Part shown: piece after piece, positions 26,192-34,204 of the stretch | Position numbering within the stretch: position 1 is the stretch's first letter | Layout: each line of letters begins with the position of its first letter | Assembly (NCBI GenBank): GCA_046704745.1 | Contig: JBJKRL010000085.1 | Location: 62,001 to 126,000 of the forward strand | Direction of reading: 5' to 3' | DNA length: 64,000 nucleotides | From: CAWGGS01 sp046704745 | GTDB taxonomy: Bacteria; Desulfobacterota; Desulfobulbia; Desulfobulbales; Desulfocapsaceae | Program-made: the position numbers and the translations under genes | The notes under the pieces: model-generated | Database searches by the model: none | Seen by the model: only the letters and a program-made list of their open reading frames with translations | Told to the model about the DNA's origin: nothing

Positions 26192-26745
26192 GGTTTTTCT
26201 ATGCTCACCCAAACCTTGCGTCTACCCCAATTCATGGCATCGTCATAGCTGTCGAAATACAGATCGATCCGGTTGGGACCTTTGATGGCGCTGCCCCTGT
26301 CCTCGACCTCTCCCCAGCCGTATCCCGGCACATACATGCGTGTGCCGAAGGGATAGTATCGGGTATCGGCGGCGATGGTTCCGTCCTCGGGCAGGAAAAG
26401 CCAGGGGAAAAGGATGATTCGGATCGGGATCATCCATGGGCGTTCGATGCTGTCTTCCGAAAACAGACCCGGTTCGGGCTCACACGGTTCGGTCCCGCTT
26501 GCAGTCAGCCCGGAGTAGGGCCTTCCTGCATCAGGTCCTGAACTGTAATATCGGTTCCAGATATCGAGTTTCAGATACTTATAGCTGCCTCTGACATAGT
26601 TGCCGCATCTGTCCCCACCGCAGTAGGCTGTGGTCTCCATTATTCGACCCACCGGCATCTTGGCGCAACTGTTTAAAAAAAGAAGAGCAGCGGCTATGAG
26701 AATGAAAGATGCTGAAAGTCTAGGAGGCGTTTTAAACAGTGTCAT
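26188..26745 (-). CDS. 3D-domain lipoprotein (MltA-like catalytic fold)
   Basis: This 185-residue protein is exported with a lipoprotein signal ending in FLNSC at about residue 26. The C-terminal 3D domain carries 'GWGEVEDRGSAIKG', 'NRIDLYFDSYDDAMNWG' and the final 'RRKVWV', which hold the conserved aspartates of the lytic transglycosylase MltA active site. The large MltA B-domain is absent, so it is a minimal 3D enzyme that probably acts on peptidoglycan; activity is inference. The ATG at 26745 follows aagga 8 bases upstream and lies 16 bases after the mutL stop. A longer frame from 26826 overlaps mutL and lacks support. Confidence 0.82.
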   Translation of the reverse strand: MTLFKTPPRLSASFILIAAALLFLNSCAKMPVGRIMETTAYCGGDRCGNYVRGSYKYLKLDIWNRYYSSGPDAGRPYSGLTASGTEPCEPEPGLFSEDSIERPWMIPIRIILFPWLFLPEDGTIAADTRYYPFGTRMYVPGYGWGEVEDRGSAIKGPNRIDLYFDSYDDAMNWGRRKVWVSIEKP

Positions 26746-26761
26746 GAGGGAGTATCCTTGC

Positions 26762-28633
26762 TTACGGTCTATGAAACCATTTTTTAATCTCATCGGCCCG
26801 GAAGGATTTGATGACGGGCCGGCCATGGGGACAGTGACTGAAAAAGTCCGCTTTAGCCATTTGATTTAAGAGGGCATCGATTTCCTTTTCAGAAAGTCTG
26901 TCTCCGGATCTGACGGCTGCCTTGCAGGCCATATCCGCCAGGATTTCTTCCAACGGGCCTGGCCCGGAAGTTTTTTCGTGTTCACTGCCGAAGCGATCCA
27001 GGATGTTGATGAACAACTCAGCTGGATCGGTCTGCCCGGCAAGAGCTGGGACGGCCGAGATAATATAGGTATTACCGCCGAAATCTCTGAGACTAAACCC
27101 CAGACGTTCGATTTCCTCCTGGTTTTTTTCCACGAGCTGCGATTGAAAGCGAGAGAGTTCTACTGTCTGGGCGAAGAGCAGGTTTTGGGCGGCGATCCTC
27201 CCGCTCAGAAACTGTTTTTTGAGCTTTTCATAGAGCAGTCGTTCATGGGCAGCATGCTGGTCGATGACCACCAGGTTGTCGCCTGAGCGGCAAAAAATAT
27301 AGAGATCAAGAAAGCTGCCGACGATCTCCAGTCCATGCTGTTTCCACGGCTCCCCAGCGGACGGAGTAGTGCTCGAATGCTCCTGGGTGGCATCTGTTTG
27401 CGGCAAGGGGGATACAGCTTCCTGACCGGTCCCGTTATAGGCGGGGGAAGATTCTTCCGCAACAGGGATACGGTTTTGAGATGCCTGCGGTATTGGCTGA
27501 TAGTTCAGAGGTTGGGGACGGAAATGCTCACTCTTTTCCGATTTATAAGAGAAAGACGGCGAGGCTTGCAAACGGCTTGCCGGCGACGGGAAAGTTGTGG
27601 TTTTTTGCGCAGGGGAAAAGACATCGTCTCTTATTGTCACCTGGAGTCCTTGCATGGCCTGTTGGACCGTCCGACTGATCAGCTCGTGAACATCATGGCT
27701 GCTGCGGAACCTAACCTCGTGTTTGGCGGGATGGACATTGACATCCACTTCGTTTGCAGGAAGATGTAAATGGAGTAGACCCGCAGGGTTGCGGCCTTTC
27801 ATCAAAAAACCGCGCATGCCTTCGGCTGTGGCATGGGTCATCATCCGGTCTTTTATTATCCGGCCGTTGACAAAGAGCCGAAGCGGGGAAGACATGGAGA
27901 CCTGGGCCTCGGGCGGTACAAGTAAACCGTAGACAAAGCGTGTATCACCGTGGCGTGTTGGATCTCCGACCTCCAAGAAGGCGCCCCGGTAGTGCATGAT
28001 GGCGGCCAGGCGTTTGTCCAGCGGCAGGGCGCCATCCAGCTGGAGGGTTTCTTTACCGTTTATACGCAGGATAAAACTTATTTCAGGTGAGGCCAAGGCA
28101 CAATTTTTAACGATCTCGTCGATGTGACCGAGTTCGGTGCGAACGGTACGCAGAAATTTGCGACGCGCCGGGGTGTTGCCGAAGAGATTGCGAACCTCGA
28201 TGGTGGTGCCGTATTGACCGCCGCTCTCATGAACTTTGATCAGCTTGCCGTACTCGGAGACCACCCGGGTTCCCAGGTCCCGGTTTTTGGGGCGGGAAAT
28301 GATAACCATCTTGGCCACCGAGCCGATGGAGGGAATGGCCTCACCCCGAAACCCCAGGGTTGCAATGGCGTCGAGATCCCGGTCATGTTGGATCTTTGAT
28401 GTACCATGTCTCTCCAGGCTGAGCAGGATGTCGTCTTCATCCATGCCTTCGCCGTTATCAATAATGCGAATCAAACGGGTACCGCCCCCCTCAATCTCGA
28501 TCTCTATACGGTTGGCTCCGGCATCGAGGCTGTTTTCCAGGAGTTCTTTGACCACCGAGGCCGGACGTTCGACGACTTCTCCTGCCGCTATACGGTTGGC
28601 GAGATGTTCAGGAAGAATACGGATTTTCGACAT
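26762..28633 (-). CDS. mutL: DNA mismatch repair protein MutL (endonuclease type)
   Basis: This is the 623-residue GHKL ATPase and matchmaker of mismatch repair. N-terminal ATPase motifs are 'ELLENSLDAG', 'IDNGEGMDEDD' and 'TLGFRGEAIPSIGSVA', and 'HPAKHEVRF' follows. A Ser/Pro/Gln-rich linker spans about 340-430. The C-terminal domain has the metal-dependent nicking motif 'DQHAAHERLLYE' near 457-468, 'ACKAAVRSGD' near 565 and 'CPHGRP' near 603. All nuclease motifs are intact, so the protein should nick the strand itself, as in bacteria without MutH. mutS is not in the window. It is first in a three-gene minus-strand operon. Confidence 0.97.
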   Translation of the reverse strand: MSKIRILPEHLANRIAAGEVVERPASVVKELLENSLDAGANRIEIEIEGGGTRLIRIIDNGEGMDEDDILLSLERHGTSKIQHDRDLDAIATLGFRGEAIPSIGSVAKMVIISRPKNRDLGTRVVSEYGKLIKVHESGGQYGTTIEVRNLFGNTPARRKFLRTVRTELGHIDEIVKNCALASPEISFILRINGKETLQLDGALPLDKRLAAIMHYRGAFLEVGDPTRHGDTRFVYGLLVPPEAQVSMSSPLRLFVNGRIIKDRMMTHATAEGMRGFLMKGRNPAGLLHLHLPANEVDVNVHPAKHEVRFRSSHDVHELISRTVQQAMQGLQVTIRDDVFSPAQKTTTFPSPASRLQASPSFSYKSEKSEHFRPQPLNYQPIPQASQNRIPVAEESSPAYNGTGQEAVSPLPQTDATQEHSSTTPSAGEPWKQHGLEIVGSFLDLYIFCRSGDNLVVIDQHAAHERLLYEKLKKQFLSGRIAAQNLLFAQTVELSRFQSQLVEKNQEEIERLGFSLRDFGGNTYIISAVPALAGQTDPAELFINILDRFGSEHEKTSGPGPLEEILADMACKAAVRSGDRLSEKEIDALLNQMAKADFFSHCPHGRPVIKSFRADEIKKWFHRP

Positions 28634-28959
28634 GGAATAATGAGCGGTAATAAAAAGAATATGATATAATCGATGAACCGATTTGCTGCTATCATCAGGA
28701 TATTGGAGGCATTCTTCCGTGTTTTCATCAGTGGGCCGTCCAAACCTGGAACTTAGCTTTATTCTAACACCACATTTTTTGCGGTGTCACGAGAAAAAAG
28801 AATTGTTTATTAAAAACAATTAGTAAGAAGATCAGTGGCACAGACGGCCGTGCCGATGTTACTCCAATTCGGTCCGGGTGTTTTCTTTGGTACCCACCAA
28901 TCGCTGGAAGTCCAGGCTGAGCTTCGGTGGTAAACAGATTTGCAAATGGCGGCGGCGGG
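28634..28959. other. Divergent intergenic region between mutL and the ykgJ-like gene
   Basis: No gene is seen. An AT-rich perfect hairpin, aattgttt/aaacaatt with a 5-base loop, lies at 28801-28821; read on the minus strand it is followed by a T run. A shorter hairpin, ggcac/gtgcc (28839-28856), lies closer to the ykgJ-like gene. Promoters for both directions must lie here, but I cannot pick them with confidence. Confidence 0.4.
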
Positions 28960-29565
28960 ATGATTGTGCAGTCGAAGCTCTATGAGCTTTTTTATGCAGC
29001 AGGGGTAGGCGAAAAGCTGGCGGTTGCCAAAAGACTTTTTGCCCTTTATGGGCAAGACTTAACGGTAGATGGGCAAACCGCATCACTTCTTTCTGTCTTG
29101 CGTGAAAGATACGAGCAGCTTCGACAGCAGATGAAGGTGATGGACATGGACCGTATCTGTGGCGAGTGCGGGCGGGAATGCGGTGGATGCTGCAGCACCG
29201 CCTTTGCCGCCGAGACGGATGTGGTTCAACTGCTCATGAATATGCTGGCCGGTGTTGATGTCGATTTTGTCCGAGATACGGATGTCGATTGTTGTTATTT
29301 GGGCCAGCAGGGCTGTATTTTTTTGTTTAAGCCCATGTTCTGTTTGAACTACCTCTGCCATAGATTCACTCATTGGGGGCGGAGCGAGGATCTTGAGCTC
29401 CTGGAGAGACGGACGGCATGGCTTTTTGATACGCAAGCGCAGATGGAAGCGCAATTGGTTGGATATATCCGGATGAAAGACTCTGACCTTGTTGGCGTTG
29501 AGGTCTCAGGACAAGAGATTAGTCTCCGGAAAAATAGAGACAAAAAGTGGCAAATCCATACATAA
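28960..29565 (+). CDS. YkgJ-like CxxCxxCC zinc/iron-binding protein
   Basis: This 201-residue cytoplasmic protein has a cysteine-rich core, 'ICGECGRECGGCCSTAF' near 66-82, 'DVDCCYLGQQGCIFLF' near 107-122 and 'KPMFCLNYLCHRF' near 123-135, which matches the YkgJ/UPF0153 metal-binding family. The N-terminal 60 residues are helical. The ATG at 28960 is preceded by a G-rich run; a GTG at 28927 in the same frame would add 11 residues. It ends 9 bases before the 2-phosphoglycerate kinase homologue, so the two are probably in one operon. The family's function is unknown; metal-dependent chemistry is inference. Confidence 0.75.
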   Translation: MIVQSKLYELFYAAGVGEKLAVAKRLFALYGQDLTVDGQTASLLSVLRERYEQLRQQMKVMDMDRICGECGRECGGCCSTAFAAETDVVQLLMNMLAGVDVDFVRDTDVDCCYLGQQGCIFLFKPMFCLNYLCHRFTHWGRSEDLELLERRTAWLFDTQAQMEAQLVGYIRMKDSDLVGVEVSGQEISLRKNRDKKWQIHT

Positions 29566-29574
29566 CGAGGATCG

Positions 29575-30783
29575 ATGGCCAAGATCTTTATAACTGATTC
29601 TTTGACCGGTAGCCGTATCCCCTTCTTACGGGGAATTCTCATCCGTTCCCTTCAGGACAGCGGCCTGCCCTTTGATATGGCGTATGAAATCGCCTCACGG
29701 GCTCGTGACGGATTGACGCAGAAAAATGAGTTTCAGTCCATGGAACTCAGAGAGATGGTCGTCGATCTGCTGGGCAAAGAGGGTTTTTTTGATATCATTA
29801 CCCGCTATTCGGACAAGTCTCTGCCACAGGAGCCGTTTACGATAGTGGAACGTGATGGTTCGCGTTTCGGTTTCTCAACAAGCGAGCATAGACGGCTGCT
29901 CGAATCCTGCGGGTTGACTCCGGATGAATCCATGCTGGTGATCGGCAAGCTCAAGGATTCCCTCGCAAAAGAAAATCGGCGAGAGATCCCCATAGATCTT
30001 CTCGGGTTTCGGATATATCAGATCCTGAAGAACGAATTCGGGCCGCCTTACGATCAAAACTATCTGGTCTGGAAAAAATACCAACGCAGCGGCAGACCCC
30101 TGCTGCTTCTGATCGGCGGGGCCACCGGCTGCGGTAAATCGACAATTGCAACCGAAATAGCCCACAGCCTCGATATCGTCAGGACTCAATCGACGGATAT
30201 GCTCCGTGAAGTCATGCGGATTATGATCCCAGAGGGACTGCTGCCCATTCTGCATATCTCCTCTTTCAGTGCCTGGCAAATGTTGCCCAGGGTTAAGAGC
30301 CCCGTAGGACCGCCGCCCGATTCCCTCTTGATCGATGGGTACTCGATGCAGGCCAAGCTCTTGGCGACGAGCTGCGAGGCAGTAATCAACAGGGCCCTGA
30401 AAGAGCGGGTATCCCTTATTTTGGAAGGCGTCCATGTGGAGCCGACCTTGCTTCAGCGTGTTCCGCCGATAAAGGATGCGGTGGTGGTGATGATCATGCT
30501 GGCAGTGTTGAAACAGGAACAGTTAAAGAAGCAAATTGCCGGAAGAAGCGACCAGGCACCGGTGAGAAGGGCCAAACGATATCTGAAACATTTTCAAGAG
30601 ATCTGGTCCATCCAGTCCCATCTTTTAGCAGAGGCCGATCAGTATCAGGTACCGATTGTCATCAACGATAACAAAGAGCAAGTCATAGGCAAGATCATGG
30701 AGATAATTGTTGCCGCCTTGAGCAAGGATTTCTCGACCACGGCCGAAGACCTCTTTTGCGGTGCAGAAGGTGGTGGAATATGA
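29575..30783 (+). CDS. 2-phosphoglycerate kinase homologue with N-terminal ATP-cone
   Basis: This 402-residue protein has an ATP-cone-like N-terminus (about 1-95, 'RIPFLRGILIRSLQDSGL'), a middle segment, and a P-loop kinase domain from about 170 with Walker A 'GGATGCGKST' near 179-188, 'DMLREVMRIM', 'SLILEGVHVEP' and a basic 'RRAKRYLKHFQEI'. This arrangement is that of archaeal 2-phosphoglycerate kinase, which makes 2,3-bisphosphoglycerate for the cyclic solute. No cyclase gene is visible, so the product or even the substrate may differ here. The last 4 bases overlap the ApgM gene, a phosphoglycerate enzyme, which supports a phosphoglycerate role. Confidence 0.72.
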   Translation: MAKIFITDSLTGSRIPFLRGILIRSLQDSGLPFDMAYEIASRARDGLTQKNEFQSMELREMVVDLLGKEGFFDIITRYSDKSLPQEPFTIVERDGSRFGFSTSEHRRLLESCGLTPDESMLVIGKLKDSLAKENRREIPIDLLGFRIYQILKNEFGPPYDQNYLVWKKYQRSGRPLLLLIGGATGCGKSTIATEIAHSLDIVRTQSTDMLREVMRIMIPEGLLPILHISSFSAWQMLPRVKSPVGPPPDSLLIDGYSMQAKLLATSCEAVINRALKERVSLILEGVHVEPTLLQRVPPIKDAVVVMIMLAVLKQEQLKKQIAGRSDQAPVRRAKRYLKHFQEIWSIQSHLLAEADQYQVPIVINDNKEQVIGKIMEIIVAALSKDFSTTAEDLFCGAEGGGI

Positions 30784-32060
30784 CACTCCATTCTCATAAA
30801 GGTTTGATGTTCATCCTAGATGGTCTGGGAGATCGTCCGGTTGGAGAACTTGGCGGCAGAACGCCGCTTGAGGCGGCGAAAACGCCGGTGATGGACGGAT
30901 TGCTTGCCCGTGGCAGGGGATGCCTCATGGACCCGTTGACCCCCGGTGTTCCCGTCGATACCCATACCGGCACCGCCATGCTGGCCGGTGTTTCCGTAAA
31001 GGATGCCCGTCTCTTACGGCGCGGGCCCATCGAGGCGGCAGGGGCGGGTGTTGCCTTAAAAAACGGCGATGTGGCCTTTCGTTGTAACTTTGCAACCCTT
31101 GAACGTGACGGCGACGGATTTTTAATCAAAAATAGAAGGGCCGGGCGTCTCGGTGAACAGGCGGTTGCCGAGCTTTCCAGGAGTCTGCAACAGGTTGATC
31201 TGGGAGACGGTATTTTTGCCTCTGTACATCCGGCAACGCAGCACCGGGCTATCCTTCATCTCACCGGCGGTGAACTCTCCGATGCCGTGACCGATTCGGA
31301 TCCCATGTCAGGGAGTCGTATGAAAATCCAGACGGTGGTTCCGTTGGACGATAAGAATCCCCGGGCACGCAGGACCGCTGATGCGGTGAACAAGTTTACC
31401 CGGATCGCCCATGCCATTCTTGCAAATCATCCTTTCAACGGTATCCGCAAACAGGAGGGAAAGCTTGCGGCCAACGGGGTGATCTGCCGGGGTGCCGGGG
31501 CGATTCCGAATCTTGACAATCTCCTGCATCACCTGAACCTGAAGGCAGCTTTGATAACCGGAGACTGCACTATTGTCGGCCTTGGTCGGCTCTTAAAACA
31601 CGGAGTCCATACTTCCCCTGCCTTTACGGCACTTGCCGATACCGATATCGATGCCAAGATTCAGACGGGACTTGCGGCCCTGAGGGAAAACGAGATCATC
31701 TTTATTCATCTGAAAGGGCCCGATATATGCTCGCATGATTTCAATCCATTGGCCAAGAAAGAATTCCTCGAACGTTTTGACACAGCCCTTGCAACCGTTC
31801 CGACGGATAATCTGGTCATCAGTATTACCGGCGATCACTCATCGGACAGTGCCCAGGGTGAGCATTGCGGGGACCCTGTTCCCTCTCTTATCTATTCTCC
31901 TCGCGGCCGCAGCGATTTGTGCCGGGAATTCGGTGAAACCGGCTGTTGTGGCGGGGGGCTGGGAAGGATCAACGCCAACAGTTTTTTGATATCCATGCTG
32001 GATGCCATGGGCTGCCTGCATAATTATCGTCCTGAGGATACGATGTTTTATCCAATCTAA
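30780..32060 (+). CDS. ApgM-type cofactor-independent phosphoglycerate mutase, divergent
   Basis: This 426-residue member of the alkaline phosphatase superfamily matches archaeal-type ApgM over its length: 'ILDGLGDRP' near 13-21, 'RGPIEAAGAGVALKNGDVAFRCNFATL' near 82-108, 'HLKGPDICSHDF' near 313-324 and 'TGDHSSDSAQGEHCGDPVPSLIY' near 352-374, which supply metal ligands. The nucleophile region reads 'PVDTHTGTAML': Thr stands where ApgM has the phosphorylated Ser, and Gly replaces the next Asp. Mutase activity is therefore uncertain; a phosphatase or phosphotransferase acting on the kinase product is possible. The start at 30780 overlaps the kinase stop (ATGA). Confidence 0.75.
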   Translation: MTLHSHKGLMFILDGLGDRPVGELGGRTPLEAAKTPVMDGLLARGRGCLMDPLTPGVPVDTHTGTAMLAGVSVKDARLLRRGPIEAAGAGVALKNGDVAFRCNFATLERDGDGFLIKNRRAGRLGEQAVAELSRSLQQVDLGDGIFASVHPATQHRAILHLTGGELSDAVTDSDPMSGSRMKIQTVVPLDDKNPRARRTADAVNKFTRIAHAILANHPFNGIRKQEGKLAANGVICRGAGAIPNLDNLLHHLNLKAALITGDCTIVGLGRLLKHGVHTSPAFTALADTDIDAKIQTGLAALRENEIIFIHLKGPDICSHDFNPLAKKEFLERFDTALATVPTDNLVISITGDHSSDSAQGEHCGDPVPSLIYSPRGRSDLCREFGETGCCGGGLGRINANSFLISMLDAMGCLHNYRPEDTMFYPI

Positions 32061-32079
32061 AAAAGTTTGGCGGCAAGAA

Positions 32080-32108
32080 TTGAAATATCCAGCCGTTTCT
32101 GGTATTTT
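32080..32108 (+). promoter_or_regulatory. Candidate sigma70 promoter of the pst operon
   Basis: TTGAAA (32080-32085) and TATTTT (32103-32108) are spaced 17 bases apart, 64 bases before pstS. A small hairpin (ttcccg/cgggaa, 32107-32124) followed by five T residues at 32130-32134 overlaps the site and could instead be a weak terminator for the upstream operon. No recognisable Pho box is present. Confidence 0.4.
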
Positions 32109-32171
32109 CCCGAAGCAACGGGAAGGCGCTTTTTGTTGGAACTATGTATGTTTTTCTAGGGGAGAGGATCA

Positions 32172-33044
32172 ATGAAAAAATCTAATTGGCTGTTTTTAGC
32201 TGTTATCCTGTCGGTATTGTCGCTTGTCTCATGGGCTGATGCCGGAACCGTTATTCAAAACAAGGGCTCCGATACCCTGGTCAATGTCGCCCAGACCTGG
32301 GCCGAAGCCTATCGGAAAGTGAATCCCAATGTCTCTGTTGCCGTGACCGGCGGAGGTTCCGGGACAGGATTTGCCGCTTTGATCAACGGAACCGTGGATA
32401 TCGCCAATGCCAGCAGAAAGATAAAGAGGATCGAGAGGAATATGGCAAAAAAGAACGGCCACATTCCCGTCCAGTTTATTGTCGGCTATGATGCACTGGC
32501 CGTCTTTATTAATAAAAACAACCCCCTCAATTCGGTAAGCCTGAGTCAGCTTGCCGGAATTTACGGAGAAAAGGGCAAGACCGTCCGCTGGAATCAACTG
32601 GGCGTTACAGTCCCGAGTTGTGCCGGCCAGGAGATCATCCGGGTGAGCCGCCAGAATAATTCCGGCACCTATGCCTATTTTCGGGAGACCATCATGTCAA
32701 GGGAAGATTATAAAAGCGGCTCCCGGGATATGCAAGGCTCCAAGGACGTCATCGATCTGGTCTCCAAGACTCCCTGTGCCATCGGCTACAGCGGGCTGGC
32801 TTACGATACCGATCAGGTGAAAATGCTCTGCATCTCGGAAAAAGACGGAGACAAATGCGTTGAACCTTCGGAAATCACCGCCTCGAATAAAACCTATCCC
32901 ATTGCCCGGCCGCTGTTTATGTATACAAGCGGCAAGCCGACAGGAGAGGTGAAAAAGTATATCGACTGGATCTTGAGTGATGAAGGCCAATGCATCATCA
33001 AGAAAAAGGGCTATGCTCCCGTTCGACCCGTTACCTGCAAATAG
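32172..33044 (+). CDS. pstS: Phosphate ABC transporter substrate-binding protein PstS
   Basis: This 290-residue periplasmic protein has a signal peptide cleaved near residue 24 (SWADA). 'KGSDTLVNVAQTWAEAY', 'VTGGGSGTGFAALINGTVDIANASR' and 'RQNNSGTYAYFRE' are phosphate-binding loops of the short PstS type. Two cysteine pairs near the C-terminus could form disulfides. It captures phosphate for PstCA. It is preceded by a good ribosome-binding site (aggggagagg) and is first in a seven-gene phosphate cluster. Its substrate is most probably phosphate, given the neighbours. Confidence 0.92.
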   Translation: MKKSNWLFLAVILSVLSLVSWADAGTVIQNKGSDTLVNVAQTWAEAYRKVNPNVSVAVTGGGSGTGFAALINGTVDIANASRKIKRIERNMAKKNGHIPVQFIVGYDALAVFINKNNPLNSVSLSQLAGIYGEKGKTVRWNQLGVTVPSCAGQEIIRVSRQNNSGTYAYFRETIMSREDYKSGSRDMQGSKDVIDLVSKTPCAIGYSGLAYDTDQVKMLCISEKDGDKCVEPSEITASNKTYPIARPLFMYTSGKPTGEVKKYIDWILSDEGQCIIKKKGYAPVRPVTCK

Positions 33045-33103
33045 ATTGGTGGAACAGCTCGAGCAGGCTTCCCGAAGGTCACTGCAGGTTACCAGGAGAG
33101 TCT

Positions 33104-34204
33104 ATGAGTCATTACGAAGAACGTCTTGAACACGATATCTCGTTGATAAGGCAAAAGACAGCAGAGCTTGCCTTCAAGGCGGAAACGGCCATCAAGGATG
33201 CCATTCGAGCCCTGTTGACCTCCGATCACTCCTTGTCCTATGAGACCATAATCAAGGACAATGTGATCAACCGCGACAATGAAGAGATCACCAGAATGTG
33301 CTATGCCTTCATTGCCCGGCATATCCCCAGTGCCAGGCACCTGCGCTGGGTGGCGTCGATCCTCCATCTCTGTATATTTCTGGAAAGGATCGGCGATCAG
33401 GGCGTGGCTATCTCCAAGGTGGCCGTCAATCTGACAAAACCCCTGGATAAAAAGATGACCCGGCACGTCCTGCTCCTTGAAGAGGAGTCCCGGCACATGC
33501 TGCACCAGGCTATAACCTCCTTTAACGATGATAATGTGGAGCTGGCGCGCAGCACCAAACTCCTCGACTCCCAGGTGGACCATGCCTTTCAGAATGCCTT
33601 TGCCGATCTCTCAGATGAGCGGAATAAGGAAACCTGGACGATACGGGATCTTCTGGGGCTATTGTCGGTCTTTTACTCGCTCGAGAGAGTAAGCGATCTT
33701 GCCAAGAACATCTGTGAAAAGACGATCTTTGCAGTTGCCGGCGAGACCAAGAAACGAAAACCGGTAAAGGTTCTCTTCCTCTCCGAATCCGATAATTATC
33801 TCGGTTGGATGGCCGAGGCCATCGGCAAAAAATCCTTTTCTAGGTGCGGAAACTTTTACCGGGCTGGGCGCAAGCTCAATCAGGAGGACGATGCCGATCT
33901 CACCAACTTAATGCAGGAGTACGGTATCGATGCAGGATCCGGCGATTTCACCACTATTGAAATGCTGCCGAGACTGGATGAGTTCAATGTGATCGTCTCC
34001 CTGCAGGGACCGGTCTTGTCTTATATCTCAGCATTGCCCTTTAACGTGGTGGCCCTTGAATGGCAGGCTGCGCCTGTCAAGGCTACGGCATCGGAGGGCG
34101 AGAAGCAGAAGGCTTTCAAGGAGCTGTTTCGTTTTCTTTCGGGAAAGATCTACGATCTGATGGAGATCATGCGCGGCAAGGAGGCAGTCTGTGGACCGAG
34201 CTGA
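33104..34204 (+). CDS. PhoU-like regulator fused to a degenerate LMW-phosphatase domain
   Basis: This cytoplasmic protein has 366 residues. About 1-215 form two PhoU three-helix repeats ('AELAFKAETAIKDAIRALL', 'ERIGDQGVAISKVAV', 'LERVSDLAKNICEKTIF') with acidic metal-cluster residues. About 220-350 resemble low-molecular-weight phosphatase/arsenate reductase ('KVLFLSESDNYLGWMAEA' and 'VALEWQAAP'), but the CX5R loop has lost both its Cys and its Arg. PhoU restrains Pst and the PhoR kinase when phosphate is plentiful. The dead phosphatase domain could be a phosphate or anion sensor; this is inference. The ATG at 33104 follows aggagag. It overlaps pstC by 14 bases. Confidence 0.82.
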   Translation: MSHYEERLEHDISLIRQKTAELAFKAETAIKDAIRALLTSDHSLSYETIIKDNVINRDNEEITRMCYAFIARHIPSARHLRWVASILHLCIFLERIGDQGVAISKVAVNLTKPLDKKMTRHVLLLEEESRHMLHQAITSFNDDNVELARSTKLLDSQVDHAFQNAFADLSDERNKETWTIRDLLGLLSVFYSLERVSDLAKNICEKTIFAVAGETKKRKPVKVLFLSESDNYLGWMAEAIGKKSFSRCGNFYRAGRKLNQEDDADLTNLMQEYGIDAGSGDFTTIEMLPRLDEFNVIVSLQGPVLSYISALPFNVVALEWQAAPVKATASEGEKQKAFKELFRFLSGKIYDLMEIMRGKEAVCGPS

